42,208 nt of DNA, from the IMG/VR virus record IMGVR_UViG_3300047560_001490, positions 1-42,208 of that record, one strand, 5' to 3'. Positions 1 to 9,600 of this stretch are shown here, piece by piece. The notes under the pieces were generated by a model, which saw nothing but the letters and a program-made list of their open reading frames with translations, did not search any database and was not told the DNA's origin. The DNA comes from a virus. The position numbers and the translations under genes were made by a program. Every line of letters begins with the position of its first letter. Within the stretch, counting starts at the first letter, position 1.

Positions 1-1
1 A

Positions 2-265
2 ACTGCTGCTGGTAAGAAGGCAGAAGCTGCTAGTCTAGTTCGTATGGCAGAGCTTCTAGAAATGGATGCACAGGCAAAGCGTGAGCAGGCTTATCGCATG
101 GACCCAAGCCTACGTAAGCGGGCTATGCCAGCAGAAGCAACTACTGTAACAGTTACAGAAACTGTAGCAGTTAAGGAAAAGCCAGTTGCTAAGAAAACCA
201 CTGCTAAGGCTGCTACTAAGAAGCCAGCTGCAAAGACCACAAAGGCCAAGAAGACAACCGCATGA
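2..265 (+). CDS. Partial protein (C-terminal 87 residues) with Lys/Ala/Thr-rich tail, unknown function
   Basis: The reading frame is open to the left edge, so this is the C-terminus of a longer protein and its true start lies outside the window. I do not recognise it. The visible part begins with an Ala/Lys-rich stretch, then a charged, probably helical segment (around LVRMAELLEMDAQAKREQ), and ends with about 35 residues made almost only of Lys, Ala, Thr and Pro, resembling histone H1-type tails. Such a tail probably binds nucleic acid or is flexible; that is inference. The stop codon overlaps the next gene's ATG (ATGA, 262-265), which suggests translational coupling. Similar tails occur on the proteins at 1797-2300 and 33914-34885. 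Confidence 0.7.
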   Translation, partial: TAAGKKAEAASLVRMAELLEMDAQAKREQAYRMDPSLRKRAMPAEATTVTVTETVAVKEKPVAKKTTAKAATKKPAAKTTKAKKTTA

Positions 266-453
266 ATGACAGAAGGCAACGACTTCTAGATTCAAATGCA
301 AAACATTCCCAAAATGACTGGATCGCAATAAGCACACAGTATCTTGCTCGTGCTGCTAGTAAGAAACATGCAAAAGCGTCACGAGAAGAATTCAACGACA
401 GTTTGATTAAAGCGGCCGCTATTATACTAGCCGCTCTAGAGTATAATAGTTAG
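262..453 (+). CDS. Small hypothetical protein (63 aa), possibly MazG-like helical fragment
   Basis: This short gene begins at an ATG that overlaps the stop of the upstream gene, so the two are probably translated as a unit. The product is predicted to be mostly helical; the C-terminal half (EEFNDSLIKAAAIILAALE) resembles the last helix of small phage proteins related to MazG or dATP/dGTP pyrophosphohydrolases, in which a charged helix is followed by an Ala/Ile-rich helix ending in LE. That resemblance is from memory and weak, and no catalytic ExxE motif is clear. It ends convergently against thyA with a 4-base overlap, leaving no room for a terminator between them. Function unknown. Confidence 0.6.
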   Translation: MNDRRQRLLDSNAKHSQNDWIAISTQYLARAASKKHAKASREEFNDSLIKAAAIILAALEYNS

Positions 454-1313
454 ACCGCCATCTTTGCTGTAATAGCAGGATGATGCTCATAATTTTCTAA
501 ACGAATATCATCCATAGTAAACTTTTCAATATCTTTAATATCAGGATTTAACCAAAGTGTTGGCAATTTCTTTGGCATTCTTTTCATCTGTGTTCTAATT
601 GCATCTATATGATCCGAATAGATATGTGTATCACCTAGTGTCATTATTAATTCATGTGCTTCAAGATCACATACCTGTGCTATCATATGAGTTAGTAGCG
701 CATATGATGCAATGTTAAATGGAAGACCTAAAAATGTATCTACAGAGCGTTGATACATCTGACAACTTAGTTTACCATCTCTTACATAAAATTGGCACAT
801 CATGTGACAGGGAGGTAGTGCCATTTTATCAAGTTCACCTGGATTGTAGGACATTAGTATATGTCGGCGACTATAAGGATCTTTTTTAATATTTTCTATC
901 AATGATTTCAATTGGTCGTGTCTAACAAAACCTCGTTGTTGCTCTTTGCTAGGACTTTGCCAATCTCTCCATTGTACACCATAAACTCTACCAAGATCGC
1001 CTTCAAATTCGGCTTTGGGTTTCCAATAGTCTGCATTAGCGTTTGCAGTCCAGATTGTTGTTTTGGCTAAATCTCTAGTACCATGCAGAATCTCTGCAAG
1101 TCTACGTTCATCATTTGATCCCTCTATAAACCAAAGTAGCTCAGACTTCATAGCATTGAATAAGAGCTTCTTAGTTGTTACAGCCGGAAATCCTCGTGTT
1201 AAGTCAAAGCGTAGCTGAGTAGCAAAAATGCTAATAGTACCAACGCCTGTCCGATCTTTACTTTCAACACCATGTTTTAATATGTCATTTAATAAGCTAA
1301 GATAGTTTTGCAT
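450..1313 (-). CDS. thyA: Thymidylate synthase (ThyA type)
   Basis: This enzyme converts dUMP and methylenetetrahydrofolate to dTMP and dihydrofolate, supplying thymidine for phage DNA replication in the host cytoplasm. The 287-residue length matches the longer ThyA forms (T4 td is similar). Visible hallmarks are the phosphate-binding Arg21 in KDRTG, the paired Arg149-Arg150 in YSRRHI, the catalytic Cys169 in LPPCH, the QRSVD motif around residues 188-192, Asn200 in PFNIASYA, and GDTHIY near residues 227-232. All expected active-site elements seem present, so it should be active. It overlaps the dihydrofolate reductase gene by 17 bases, the usual td/frd-like pairing in T4-like phages. No intron is visible, unlike T4 td. 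The family call is very secure. Confidence 0.97.
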   Translation of the reverse strand: MQNYLSLLNDILKHGVESKDRTGVGTISIFATQLRFDLTRGFPAVTTKKLLFNAMKSELLWFIEGSNDERRLAEILHGTRDLAKTTIWTANANADYWKPKAEFEGDLGRVYGVQWRDWQSPSKEQQRGFVRHDQLKSLIENIKKDPYSRRHILMSYNPGELDKMALPPCHMMCQFYVRDGKLSCQMYQRSVDTFLGLPFNIASYALLTHMIAQVCDLEAHELIMTLGDTHIYSDHIDAIRTQMKRMPKKLPTLWLNPDIKDIEKFTMDDIRLENYEHHPAITAKMAV

Positions 1314-1797
1314 GATATATTTGAAACCTTTTCCCTTCTCCCGGAACTTCGCTTGTTAATTCGAAGTTGTTTAGGTATTCATCTATATCAAGTTTAACAT
1401 CACAATCATATGAATCGTCAAATCTAGTTAGGTAGACTTGGTCGATTAAATGATGTGTTGATTTCAATAATTGAGCACCGCCTATTATCCAAATAGTTCG
1501 TAGCTCAAAATTTTCTTCTAAATCGGCAAGAGCATCTTCTAATTTATGGCCCTTGATAATAGCATTTGTTTTATCAGCCATGTGTAAATTGTCACTAGAT
1601 GTTACAACACAGTTAACTCTATTAGGAAGTGGCTTAGGCATCATAGGATCTTCCCAGGTATTTCTACCCATTATAACTATATGCCCTGTAGTATTTTCTT
1701 TGAACCATGTTAGGTCTTCGCGATCCTTTGGCCATGGAAGAGTACCATTCTTACCAAGTCCGCCTTGACTATCAACTGCAAATATAGCTGCTATCAT
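1297..1797 (-). CDS. folA: Dihydrofolate reductase
   Basis: Reduces dihydrofolate to tetrahydrofolate with NADPH, recycling the folate oxidised by the adjacent thymidylate synthase. The 166-residue protein has the normal single-domain layout: N-terminal MIAAIFAVDSQGGLGKNG, the PWP loop, the acidic active-site residue Asp28 in EDLTWFK (equivalent to Asp27 of E. coli), the cofactor-binding MGRNTWE segment, and the IIGGAQ glycine pair. It starts one base into the stop of the upstream gene (TAATG overlap at 1797) and overlaps thyA downstream by 17 bases, so the three minus-strand genes are very likely one transcript. This corresponds to T4 frd. Nothing looks broken. Confidence 0.96.
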   Translation of the reverse strand: MIAAIFAVDSQGGLGKNGTLPWPKDREDLTWFKENTTGHIVIMGRNTWEDPMMPKPLPNRVNCVVTSSDNLHMADKTNAIIKGHKLEDALADLEENFELRTIWIIGGAQLLKSTHHLIDQVYLTRFDDSYDCDVKLDIDEYLNNFELTSEVPGEGKRFQIYHAKLS

Positions 1798-2300
1798 TAT
1801 GTACTCTTTTTAGAAGTGCCACGCGGTTTACGAGTTGTTGTCTTCTTAGTTGCTGTAGCTTTTGCTTTAGTTGCTTTTGTTTTAGCTGCGGCTTTTGCTT
1901 TAGTTGCTGCGGTTGATTTAGTAGTTTTTGCAGCAGGCTTACGAGTTCTTTTTACAGGAGGCTTTTTCTTGCCATCATGATCATAAAAATAGATGAGTTG
2001 GTCGGCCCACTCATCTACATCTTTTCTCACCTTGTCAAAGTTTATTGCTAGTCTGCAACTTAGTATATCACTCTCTTCGGGATTTATAAAACGCTCCCTT
2101 TCGAGAATTTGTGCAAAATCAAGTGCGCTGACTTTTAACCTTACACCAGTCTTAGTTGTTATGATTACATTCTTAATGTATTCAATCGGCGGTTCAGTAT
2201 CTAACACCAAACTATCAAATATATCATTCCAGACTTGGTCTGTTTTGGGTATACGGGCCATAATTTCAACCCTTGTTGTATTCTTTGTATTATTTACCAT
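1797..2300 (-). CDS. Hypothetical protein with long basic Lys/Ala/Thr C-terminal tail
   Basis: I do not recognise a family. The first roughly 115 residues look like a small folded domain (mixed charged and hydrophobic residues, ending in VDEWADQLIYFYDH). The last roughly 55 residues are nearly all Lys, Ala, Thr, Arg and Pro, a histone H1-like tail that may bind DNA or RNA. Two starts are possible: the ATG at 2300 preceded by AGGCGG, or a later ATG at MARIPKTDQ (about 2258) preceded by AAGGG; I keep the longer form but the shorter is just as plausible. It is first in the apparent operon with DHFR and ThyA. Similar tails occur on the truncated gene at 2-265 and on gp55. Confidence 0.75.
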   Translation of the reverse strand: MVNNTKNTTRVEIMARIPKTDQVWNDIFDSLVLDTEPPIEYIKNVIITTKTGVRLKVSALDFAQILERERFINPEESDILSCRLAINFDKVRKDVDEWADQLIYFYDHDGKKKPPVKRTRKPAAKTTKSTAATKAKAAAKTKATKAKATATKKTTTRKPRGTSKKST

Positions 2301-2368
2301 CTTGCCGCCTATAATATTAGATGTTTCAATGATATATAATTTTTTAAATGTTTACAAATTTAATACCC

Positions 2369-5300
2369 TTATTCTTTTGATATTTGCTGTTTTAGAGATT
2401 CTACTTCAGCCTTAAGGTCTTTAATAGCTTCGATTAAAAGAGGTATAATCTTGTCATACTTAACAGCTTTATACCCATCTTCTCTATCAGTAACAACCTC
2501 AGGGAGAACTTTTTCTACCTCTTGTGCAATAACACCGACATCATGTTTATTAATTAGACTTTCTGCAAAGTCATTCTTCTTTGCAATATAATCGTCAGTC
2601 CAATCAAACTCAACTCCGCGAATTTGTGCAACCTTGTCTAATGCATTATTGATTGGTTTAATATTTTCTTTAAGTCTTTCGTCGGATGATCCGTAGAATG
2701 CAGTAATATCGCCTGTTACGTTTAAATCACCTTTAATTAAACAAGCCCCAGAAACCAAGTTCCATTCTACGATATTTCTTGCGCCACCTGATGTAATGCC
2801 AGAATGTACGAATCCTAGAGTTCCCGATGTTCCGGCTCCTATTCCCATTCTATAAATTGCATCAGAGGTGTTGAATGTAAGATTTGAATCATTTCCCGGG
2901 TTTGTTGGTTGTCTTACAAATTCTCCCTTGATTACTGTACGACAATTTGTATTAACAGTTCCTCTTCCGCCATACCCTAGATTAATAACATCGCCGGCAG
3001 TACTTAACAAGTTACTATTAATGTTAATACTTGTACTTGCAGCTATTGTTTCGGTATTAATTGTTACTGCTCTAAGAGAACCGGCTGTACCATACGGAGT
3101 TAATCCTACACCTAGACTATTAACTTCGAGGTCGTTTCCTAATCCACCAATACCGATCGGCCATTGTGATCCGAAATCGACATCATCGACTTGTAAAAGT
3201 AGACGTGTACCATTCCATCCAATCTTAATATCATTGTTAAGTTGGTTAGTACCTGTTCCTTGTTGAACAGGGGTAAAGCCTAGCCCTTGTACAATTTGTT
3301 CTTTAGTTAAGTCGACATTTAAAGTATTAGCATTTAATGTGTTTGCCCAGACATTATTCCACCTTAGAGAATCAATGCCCATGTCGTAAACATTATTAAG
3401 TTCAGGTGTTACTACAGTTGAAATCTTGGTAAAGTAATTTCTTACAGCATTTTGAGTAGTAAGAGTTGTACTATCCCAAGCAGTATATGCCGAGTGTGTA
3501 AGTGTATCATCGTCACTTATTTCATCTGCATATGTACCAACAATAACACCGTCTCTACGGAACGGCCCAATACCAGATAACCCAGACAAATTAATTGCAT
3601 TAGAGTTAAGCTTCACTGACCCATCAACAAAGTTAACAGCAAAAAGTCTACCGATTTTAAAGTTACCTGTATTGTCAATTGTAACAAAATAAACTCTACC
3701 TGGTTTCATTCTAGGACCAAGCGGCGATGGCGAATCTTGATCAACAACCTGCTTATCTGCAATAGGTACACCGCCGTATCTTGGAAGAGCATTATATGTA
3801 ACACCCGATCCTACATATTCGAGTGCAAGGCCGCCGGTACTGATATTACTTACATCATGGAATGAAACTGTGTCACCTGCTGTTCCAGCTGGTAATCCAG
3901 GATAAATTGCAACATCCCATTGTGTTGTACCACGTGGGTTTGAACTAATAACTGTATAAAATACACCACCAATCTTAACAACTGATGCATTTGTTGGTTG
4001 CACAGGCTCTGCACTTGAGCTGGTAACTCTGATAGAGGTATTAGTCTTTAATTCTACTGTTCCTACAGGTGTTGTAATGCCAGTACCAGTTAACCATATA
4101 GGTGTTGGAGGACTGGTATACCCAGATCCGCCAGCAGTAATTTGAACTCTTGTAACTGCACCGTAAACGTCTACGAATGCTTTACCAGTTGCACCAAATC
4201 CACCGCCGCCACTGAATGTAATAGTAAATGTCGAGCCAGGTGTGTATCCTGCGCCGCCATCACCTACATTGATAAGAACTGCACCGACTCCTGATGTATA
4301 AGTAGCAGCTAAGATCCCTTCCTCGTATGGCAAGTGATAGTATCCTTCTGCTTGTAATCCAACATCACCAAAGTCAACAACTGAGTTTGATATGTTAGCA
4401 AACCCACCACTTCTTGCCCAATAACCTATACTACTAAAAGTAGTAAAGCACGAAACGAATTGTGCGTAACCTTTATTGATGAGTAAGTGACCAATACCAC
4501 CCTGATTAACCTGAGTAAATGCGTCGGCAACAAAACTTCTTAATACAGATGAAGGTGAAAGCAAGTCGCCGTCAACTCGTAATCCGCCGCCTGCCCCTGA
4601 TGGATCAAGCTCTGCAAACGGTGTACCTGGGTCAGTTCTTGTTACCCATCCTGTTGCAGGATCACCCGTAATACCAGGTCGTCTTATAATTAGTCGTCCA
4701 TTTTTATCAAACGGACCAGTAATACTTGAACAGTTCTGTACATACGGCGAACTAGTAATATTTGTTAGTGCCGGCGGTTTAATACTTAAATGAGGTGGAC
4801 GATAATATCCAGATCCGCCACTTACAATAGAGTAACCTCTAATGACACCGTCACCTAGTGTTGCAGTTGCAGCAACTCCTGTCCCTGCTCCGCCACTAAA
4901 TGAGAATGTAACAGGGGCTTGATATCCAGTTCCTGGATCTAAAATATCAATTGCAACGACTTTTTGATAGGTTGAACTATTTTCTTCTAAATCTATTCTA
5001 GCTCTAAATGATGCACCAGTGCCAGTTCCGCCGTTACCTAATGCTGTAACAAGAGGCGGGGATGTATAATTTGCGCCGCCACTTGTTACTTTAACATCTA
5101 CAATGGCACCATCTACTAATGGTCCTGCATTGATTACAGCCGTTGTTCCTCCAAGGGGCGGTGCTTCTACGATAACATCAGGTAAAATAGTATAACCTGT
5201 TTTACTATACATCCACTGTACACTTGTAACAGATCCACTAGTAATAACAGCATTAGCTGTTGAACATGGGAATGAGAATGCATGTGAAGGGAATCTGTGA

Positions 5301-6556
5301 TCCTTAAAGGTCATACCAAAGAAGTATGTGCCGACATCAACATGGAATAAATCTAATTGGTTATGAATAGGTCTTATAATTGTACGACGAAGATTATCAC
5401 CTATGATACTAATATACGGTGGTACATATAGTGGATTTTGTTCCCAAAACTCTCCACTTTCAATAAAGATAGTATCTCCTGCAACCGATGCTGCTAGAGC
5501 ACCTTTAAGAGTCTTTTTAGCAAGTCCCGGAGATAAACCTGATGCTTCATCGCTTCCACTTAAACTTACATATAGTCGTCGACTTAATGACAAGTCTTGA
5601 TTAAACACTGGCACTTGTCTAGTTGGCTGTCCTTGAACCATATTTGTAAAATAGAACGTACTACCATCAAACTCAATAGCACCTAATCTCGGTGTAACAG
5701 CAGGTAAGTTTGTTGTTTTTCCAAAAACAACTGGCTTAGATGTATTAGTACTTGGCCCGAAATAGGTTGTGCCTGTGCTAAACAAGTTTCCTGAAATTTG
5801 AGCTCCATAGGCAAATACGTTACTAATTCTTTTAGTCTTTGATCCTATGTTTATAGTTTTATCAAACTCTGGCAAGTTATTAAGTCTGCCATTCCATACG
5901 TAAGGGTCGCCGGCAAATGTTGTACCATCAAGTGCCGAAACTGTAATACCTGGATAGATTTTTGGAAAACCGTATGCATTATAAGCTGTAGAAGCAGGAG
6001 TAAAAACCGGACTTTTACTTATGATTGCAACTGTTACACCGCCAACTGTAATGCGGAAACATTGATGTTTTACTCCGTGTGTATCGCTAATTCTTACTGC
6101 ATCAACAACACTATGATCAGGAGTTGGCGAATCAATCGGATCAGTGTTAATACTACTACCCAAAGGTCCAACGATAGACCATACCCCGTCGATCATAATC
6201 CTTAGTTGTTTATTAGTAGAGTCAAACCATAGCTGACCTTCAACACCATCTGGGTATGGTTGAGTGTCTGATGCTACAATAATATTACTAGCAGGAACCC
6301 ACCCGGTTCCATTCCAAAGTTTTAATAGTTGAAAATTTTCTCTAGTATCGTACCATAATTGTCCAACAGCAGGGTTCGCTGGTGCAACAGTATTTGCAAA
6401 ATTCTGCATTACCCAGAACAAACTTTGTTCTATAGGTTGTCCCCAACCTCTTACACCTTTACCTATGAATGGTATACTACTTGTATAATCATCAACTGAC
6501 CCGTCTTCAACAACGCTGCGTATAGATCCGTCGGTATTTCTTATTGTATAAGACAT
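2369..6556 (-). CDS. Tail fibre protein with C-terminal S74 intramolecular chaperone (1395 aa)
   Basis: A long fibre or adhesin of the virion tail. The N-terminus (residues 1 to about 130) has the GQLWYDT/GQLWFDS repeats typical of attachment regions in cyanophage-type T4-like fibres. Residues about 325-400 (LYVSLSGSDEASG, then FIESGEFWEQNPLYVPP and GDNLRRTIIRP) look like the start of a pectate-lyase-like beta-helix. The middle holds many Gly-rich GGSGY/GGAGYT repeats. The C-terminus, from SDERLKENI at about residue 1291, is a peptidase S74-type chaperone domain ending in a coiled coil; by family knowledge it drives trimer folding and may self-cleave before that Ser. It is paralogous to the gene at 6659-11431. 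Putative late promoter at 6584-6591. Confidence 0.9.
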   Translation of the reverse strand: MSYTIRNTDGSIRSVVEDGSVDDYTSSIPFIGKGVRGWGQPIEQSLFWVMQNFANTVAPANPAVGQLWYDTRENFQLLKLWNGTGWVPASNIIVASDTQPYPDGVEGQLWFDSTNKQLRIMIDGVWSIVGPLGSSINTDPIDSPTPDHSVVDAVRISDTHGVKHQCFRITVGGVTVAIISKSPVFTPASTAYNAYGFPKIYPGITVSALDGTTFAGDPYVWNGRLNNLPEFDKTINIGSKTKRISNVFAYGAQISGNLFSTGTTYFGPSTNTSKPVVFGKTTNLPAVTPRLGAIEFDGSTFYFTNMVQGQPTRQVPVFNQDLSLSRRLYVSLSGSDEASGLSPGLAKKTLKGALAASVAGDTIFIESGEFWEQNPLYVPPYISIIGDNLRRTIIRPIHNQLDLFHVDVGTYFFGMTFKDHRFPSHAFSFPCSTANAVITSGSVTSVQWMYSKTGYTILPDVIVEAPPLGGTTAVINAGPLVDGAIVDVKVTSGGANYTSPPLVTALGNGGTGTGASFRARIDLEENSSTYQKVVAIDILDPGTGYQAPVTFSFSGGAGTGVAATATLGDGVIRGYSIVSGGSGYYRPPHLSIKPPALTNITSSPYVQNCSSITGPFDKNGRLIIRRPGITGDPATGWVTRTDPGTPFAELDPSGAGGGLRVDGDLLSPSSVLRSFVADAFTQVNQGGIGHLLINKGYAQFVSCFTTFSSIGYWARSGGFANISNSVVDFGDVGLQAEGYYHLPYEEGILAATYTSGVGAVLINVGDGGAGYTPGSTFTITFSGGGGFGATGKAFVDVYGAVTRVQITAGGSGYTSPPTPIWLTGTGITTPVGTVELKTNTSIRVTSSSAEPVQPTNASVVKIGGVFYTVISSNPRGTTQWDVAIYPGLPAGTAGDTVSFHDVSNISTGGLALEYVGSGVTYNALPRYGGVPIADKQVVDQDSPSPLGPRMKPGRVYFVTIDNTGNFKIGRLFAVNFVDGSVKLNSNAINLSGLSGIGPFRRDGVIVGTYADEISDDDTLTHSAYTAWDSTTLTTQNAVRNYFTKISTVVTPELNNVYDMGIDSLRWNNVWANTLNANTLNVDLTKEQIVQGLGFTPVQQGTGTNQLNNDIKIGWNGTRLLLQVDDVDFGSQWPIGIGGLGNDLEVNSLGVGLTPYGTAGSLRAVTINTETIAASTSININSNLLSTAGDVINLGYGGRGTVNTNCRTVIKGEFVRQPTNPGNDSNLTFNTSDAIYRMGIGAGTSGTLGFVHSGITSGGARNIVEWNLVSGACLIKGDLNVTGDITAFYGSSDERLKENIKPINNALDKVAQIRGVEFDWTDDYIAKKNDFAESLINKHDVGVIAQEVEKVLPEVVTDREDGYKAVKYDKIIPLLIEAIKDLKAEVESLKQQISKE

Positions 6557-6583
6557 ATTATCTACCCATTAAATTAGTTAAAG

Positions 6584-6591
6584 TATTTATT
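6584..6591 (-). promoter_or_regulatory. Putative T4-like late promoter (AATAAATA)
   Basis: On the minus strand the octamer AATAAATA lies about 28 bases upstream of the fibre gene start at 6556, just after a terminator. It differs from the T4 late consensus TATAAATA only in the first base. Such AT-rich octamers can arise by chance; its position between a terminator and a virion gene is what supports it. Confidence 0.45.
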
Positions 6592-6603
6592 TCTATAAGA
6601 TAC

Positions 6604-6633
6604 AAACAAAAATGCCCGTATAAAACGGGCATT
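6604..6633 (-). terminator. Rho-independent terminator between the two tail fibre genes
   Basis: Inverted repeat AATGCCCGT / ACGGGCATT (6611-6619 with 6625-6633) around a 5-base loop. Read on the minus strand it is followed by a run rich in T (TTTTTGTTTG). It lies after the stop of the 6659-11431 fibre gene and before the start of the next fibre gene, so it would end transcripts of the upstream virion genes and makes the last fibre gene a separate unit. Confidence 0.85.
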
Positions 6634-6658
6634 AATGTTTTCTCAATTTATGGTTACT

Positions 6659-9600
6659 TTACTGTAACTTTTTTTCTAGTGTTTCTACTTTTACAGTTAA
6701 TTCCTTAATTGCTTGAATTAGCAATGGAACTATCTTTTCGTAGTTAACAGCCTTAAAGCCGTCTTCTCTAGTAGTTACAACCTCAGGAAGAACAGCTTCA
6801 ATTTGTTGAGCAAGTACCCCTGCTTCTCTGCTTTCTCTATGTGTATGGCCTTCTTTAGCAGCATCAGTCCAATCAAATGTTACACCGTCAATGCTATTAA
6901 CTTTCATTAATGCATCATTGATAGCAACTACATTTGTTTTTAGACGTTCGTCTGAGGTATAGAACCCAATAATATCATCCGAACCGTAAATAACACCGGT
7001 TACATACATTGGGCCATCTAGAAGTGTATCGCCTACAACGTGTAGTTTTTTAGTTGGACTTGTCTCGCCTATTCCAACCTTACCGTCTGCAAGGATTGAT
7101 ACTTTTGGTTGATTATTAATCCAGAATCTTATCGGAATGGTTTCCAAGGTTCCTAACTGTACTTCGTTAGCGTCACCGTCAACACCCACCCAACTGATAT
7201 TAGTACCTCTCATATATTCAGTACGAGCTGTACCGCTTGCATTTTCACTCTGGAATCTACCCAACGCAGCAGTAGCCGGTGTCCAAAGATGTAGTTGTGT
7301 ATTTGGTTTAATTGTACCAATACCTACATATCCTCCCTTTGCATTAAGGGATAGTGCTGCATTGTCAGTATTGTATTTGCGAGACTGAATGTATGAAACG
7401 TGGTTTGTTGAGTCTGCACCCATGTACAATACATAATCTGAGTTTGTCTTACCACTGAATATTGCTAAACCGTTCCAATCTCTTTCATTGTTGAAAACAT
7501 TGTTGTAGGTTGTGTGCGGCCATATTTCTAATTGGTTTCTAACACTATTAGTACCAACGCCAACACGACCCCAACCGTCAATACGCATACGTTCTTTAGG
7601 CATATTGCATGAATCATTATCTGATGCATAATATCCAGAATATCCGCCCGAATTAACAGTTGAATTACCAACATTAAATGACAAATATTCGTGTGCCCAC
7701 GCACCTACATCTGATGGTGGATTAACAACACCGGATGCAGTTGTAGCAGTTATTGTTGGACTAAAGCCTGTAACAATGTCAGCTGTACGTCTTGGGTAAT
7801 GATCTCCGGTACCTGGGTTTTGATAGAAAGTACTCCATAGAGTTAAACTTGTGCGTTCATTCCAGTTATTACCCTGCGGCCATATTTCAACGCAAACTCT
7901 GTTAGTACCTATACCAACATTTGCGCCACCAACACTTAATCTTGGACGAGAATAACTTCTTTCATCATGAAATGTAGTTCCAATACCAATCTTTGCCCAC
8001 TGTGTATCAAAATTAATAGAGGTATCATTTACAACTACCATATCAGTGCCAGTGAACACACTAATGTTAGCTTTATGTACCCACAGCTCTTTCCATCTTA
8101 GATTGTGTGTACCTAAAACGTATACGTTATCGCTGTTTCTGTTCGGAGTAATATCACTATTAACCTGTTTGAAATAATCTCTAACAGCATTCTGTGTCGG
8201 AAGTGTAGTTTTATCCCACAACGGAACATTATCGTAATCAAGTGTACTATCAAGATGTGTTAAAGAAGGATCCGAACTGATTTCATCGGCATAGCCAGGA
8301 CCAGGAATCAAACCAACCGGTTGTCCGTTTCTTAGGAACGGTCCAATACTATCTAGGTGAGGTAACTTCATTGTTTTAGCATTGAATTCAACCGAACCAT
8401 CGACAAAGTTAACACGGAAGTAAGGACCAACTCTAAAGTTACCTGTATTATCAATAGTAACGTAATAGATACGTCCTGGATAGCATGGACTTGTCGGATC
8501 TTCGCCGTCGATAATTTGTTTTGTTATATCTGGAACACCATTGTAGTATGGTAATGCATTATAAGTAACACCTGAACCGATATATTCTAATGCCAATCCG
8601 CCAGTACTAATATTACTGATTTCAAAGAACTGGCATTGGTCGCCGTTGTCCATGGCCCATATCGGAGGGTTAGTTACAACTTTATATCTTGAACTAATAC
8701 CTGTTTCGATAACATTACTTACAATATAAAACTCGTTATTTACAAGCATTGCTGTACCGAACTGTGGTTTAAACTGTAAACCATCAATTACCTTTTCATC
8801 GGTATCAACTTTAAGAACAATTTTACAAACAGGAAGATCAGCTTCGGTAATTGTTTCGCCTGTTTTTGCCGGAGCAGTTGACCAATCAATTGTTGGCTCG
8901 CTCCAATAGTCAGACCCTGGATCAGTTACCGCTATTGCAGTTACGAACCCATCTTTATCTGTAAAGATGTTACATTTTGCTGCTGTACCACGGGCTGGAT
9001 TATTTCTGCCGTTTAATAGGTCAGCTTCCCATACCCAAAGTGGCTTAAACTTGCCAGTACCTTCTGTAACAACTGTTATTGACAGAACGGTTGAACTGTA
9101 ATTTCCTAATGAAATACCAGTCGAATATCCAGTTGGATAATAACCTTCTGCCTTAAGACCGATATCACCAAAGTCGATAACTGAGTTTGAAATATTACAG
9201 AAGCCGCCGTTTCTTGCCCAATAACCAATGCTACTAAATGTAGTAAAGCACGAAACGAACTGAGCATAGCCTCTATTAAGCATCAAGTGACCAACGCCGC
9301 CCTGATTGATCTGAGTAAACGCATCGGCAACAAAACTGCGAATTACAGTTTTAGATGGATCTGCATCATTATCAAGAACTTCACCGTCAATACGTATTCC
9401 AGAACCTGCACCTTCTGGATCTAATTCGCCATACCCTGATCCAACTGGGAACCCTGCTCTAGTTTCATATGGTGGTGTAAGTGTAATTAATTTACCGTTA
9501 ACATCAAATGGGCCAGTGATACTCGAACAATTCTGAACATACGGTGATGAAAATACCTGTTCTGGGTTTGGCGGCTTAATAGAAATCCATGGTTCTCTAA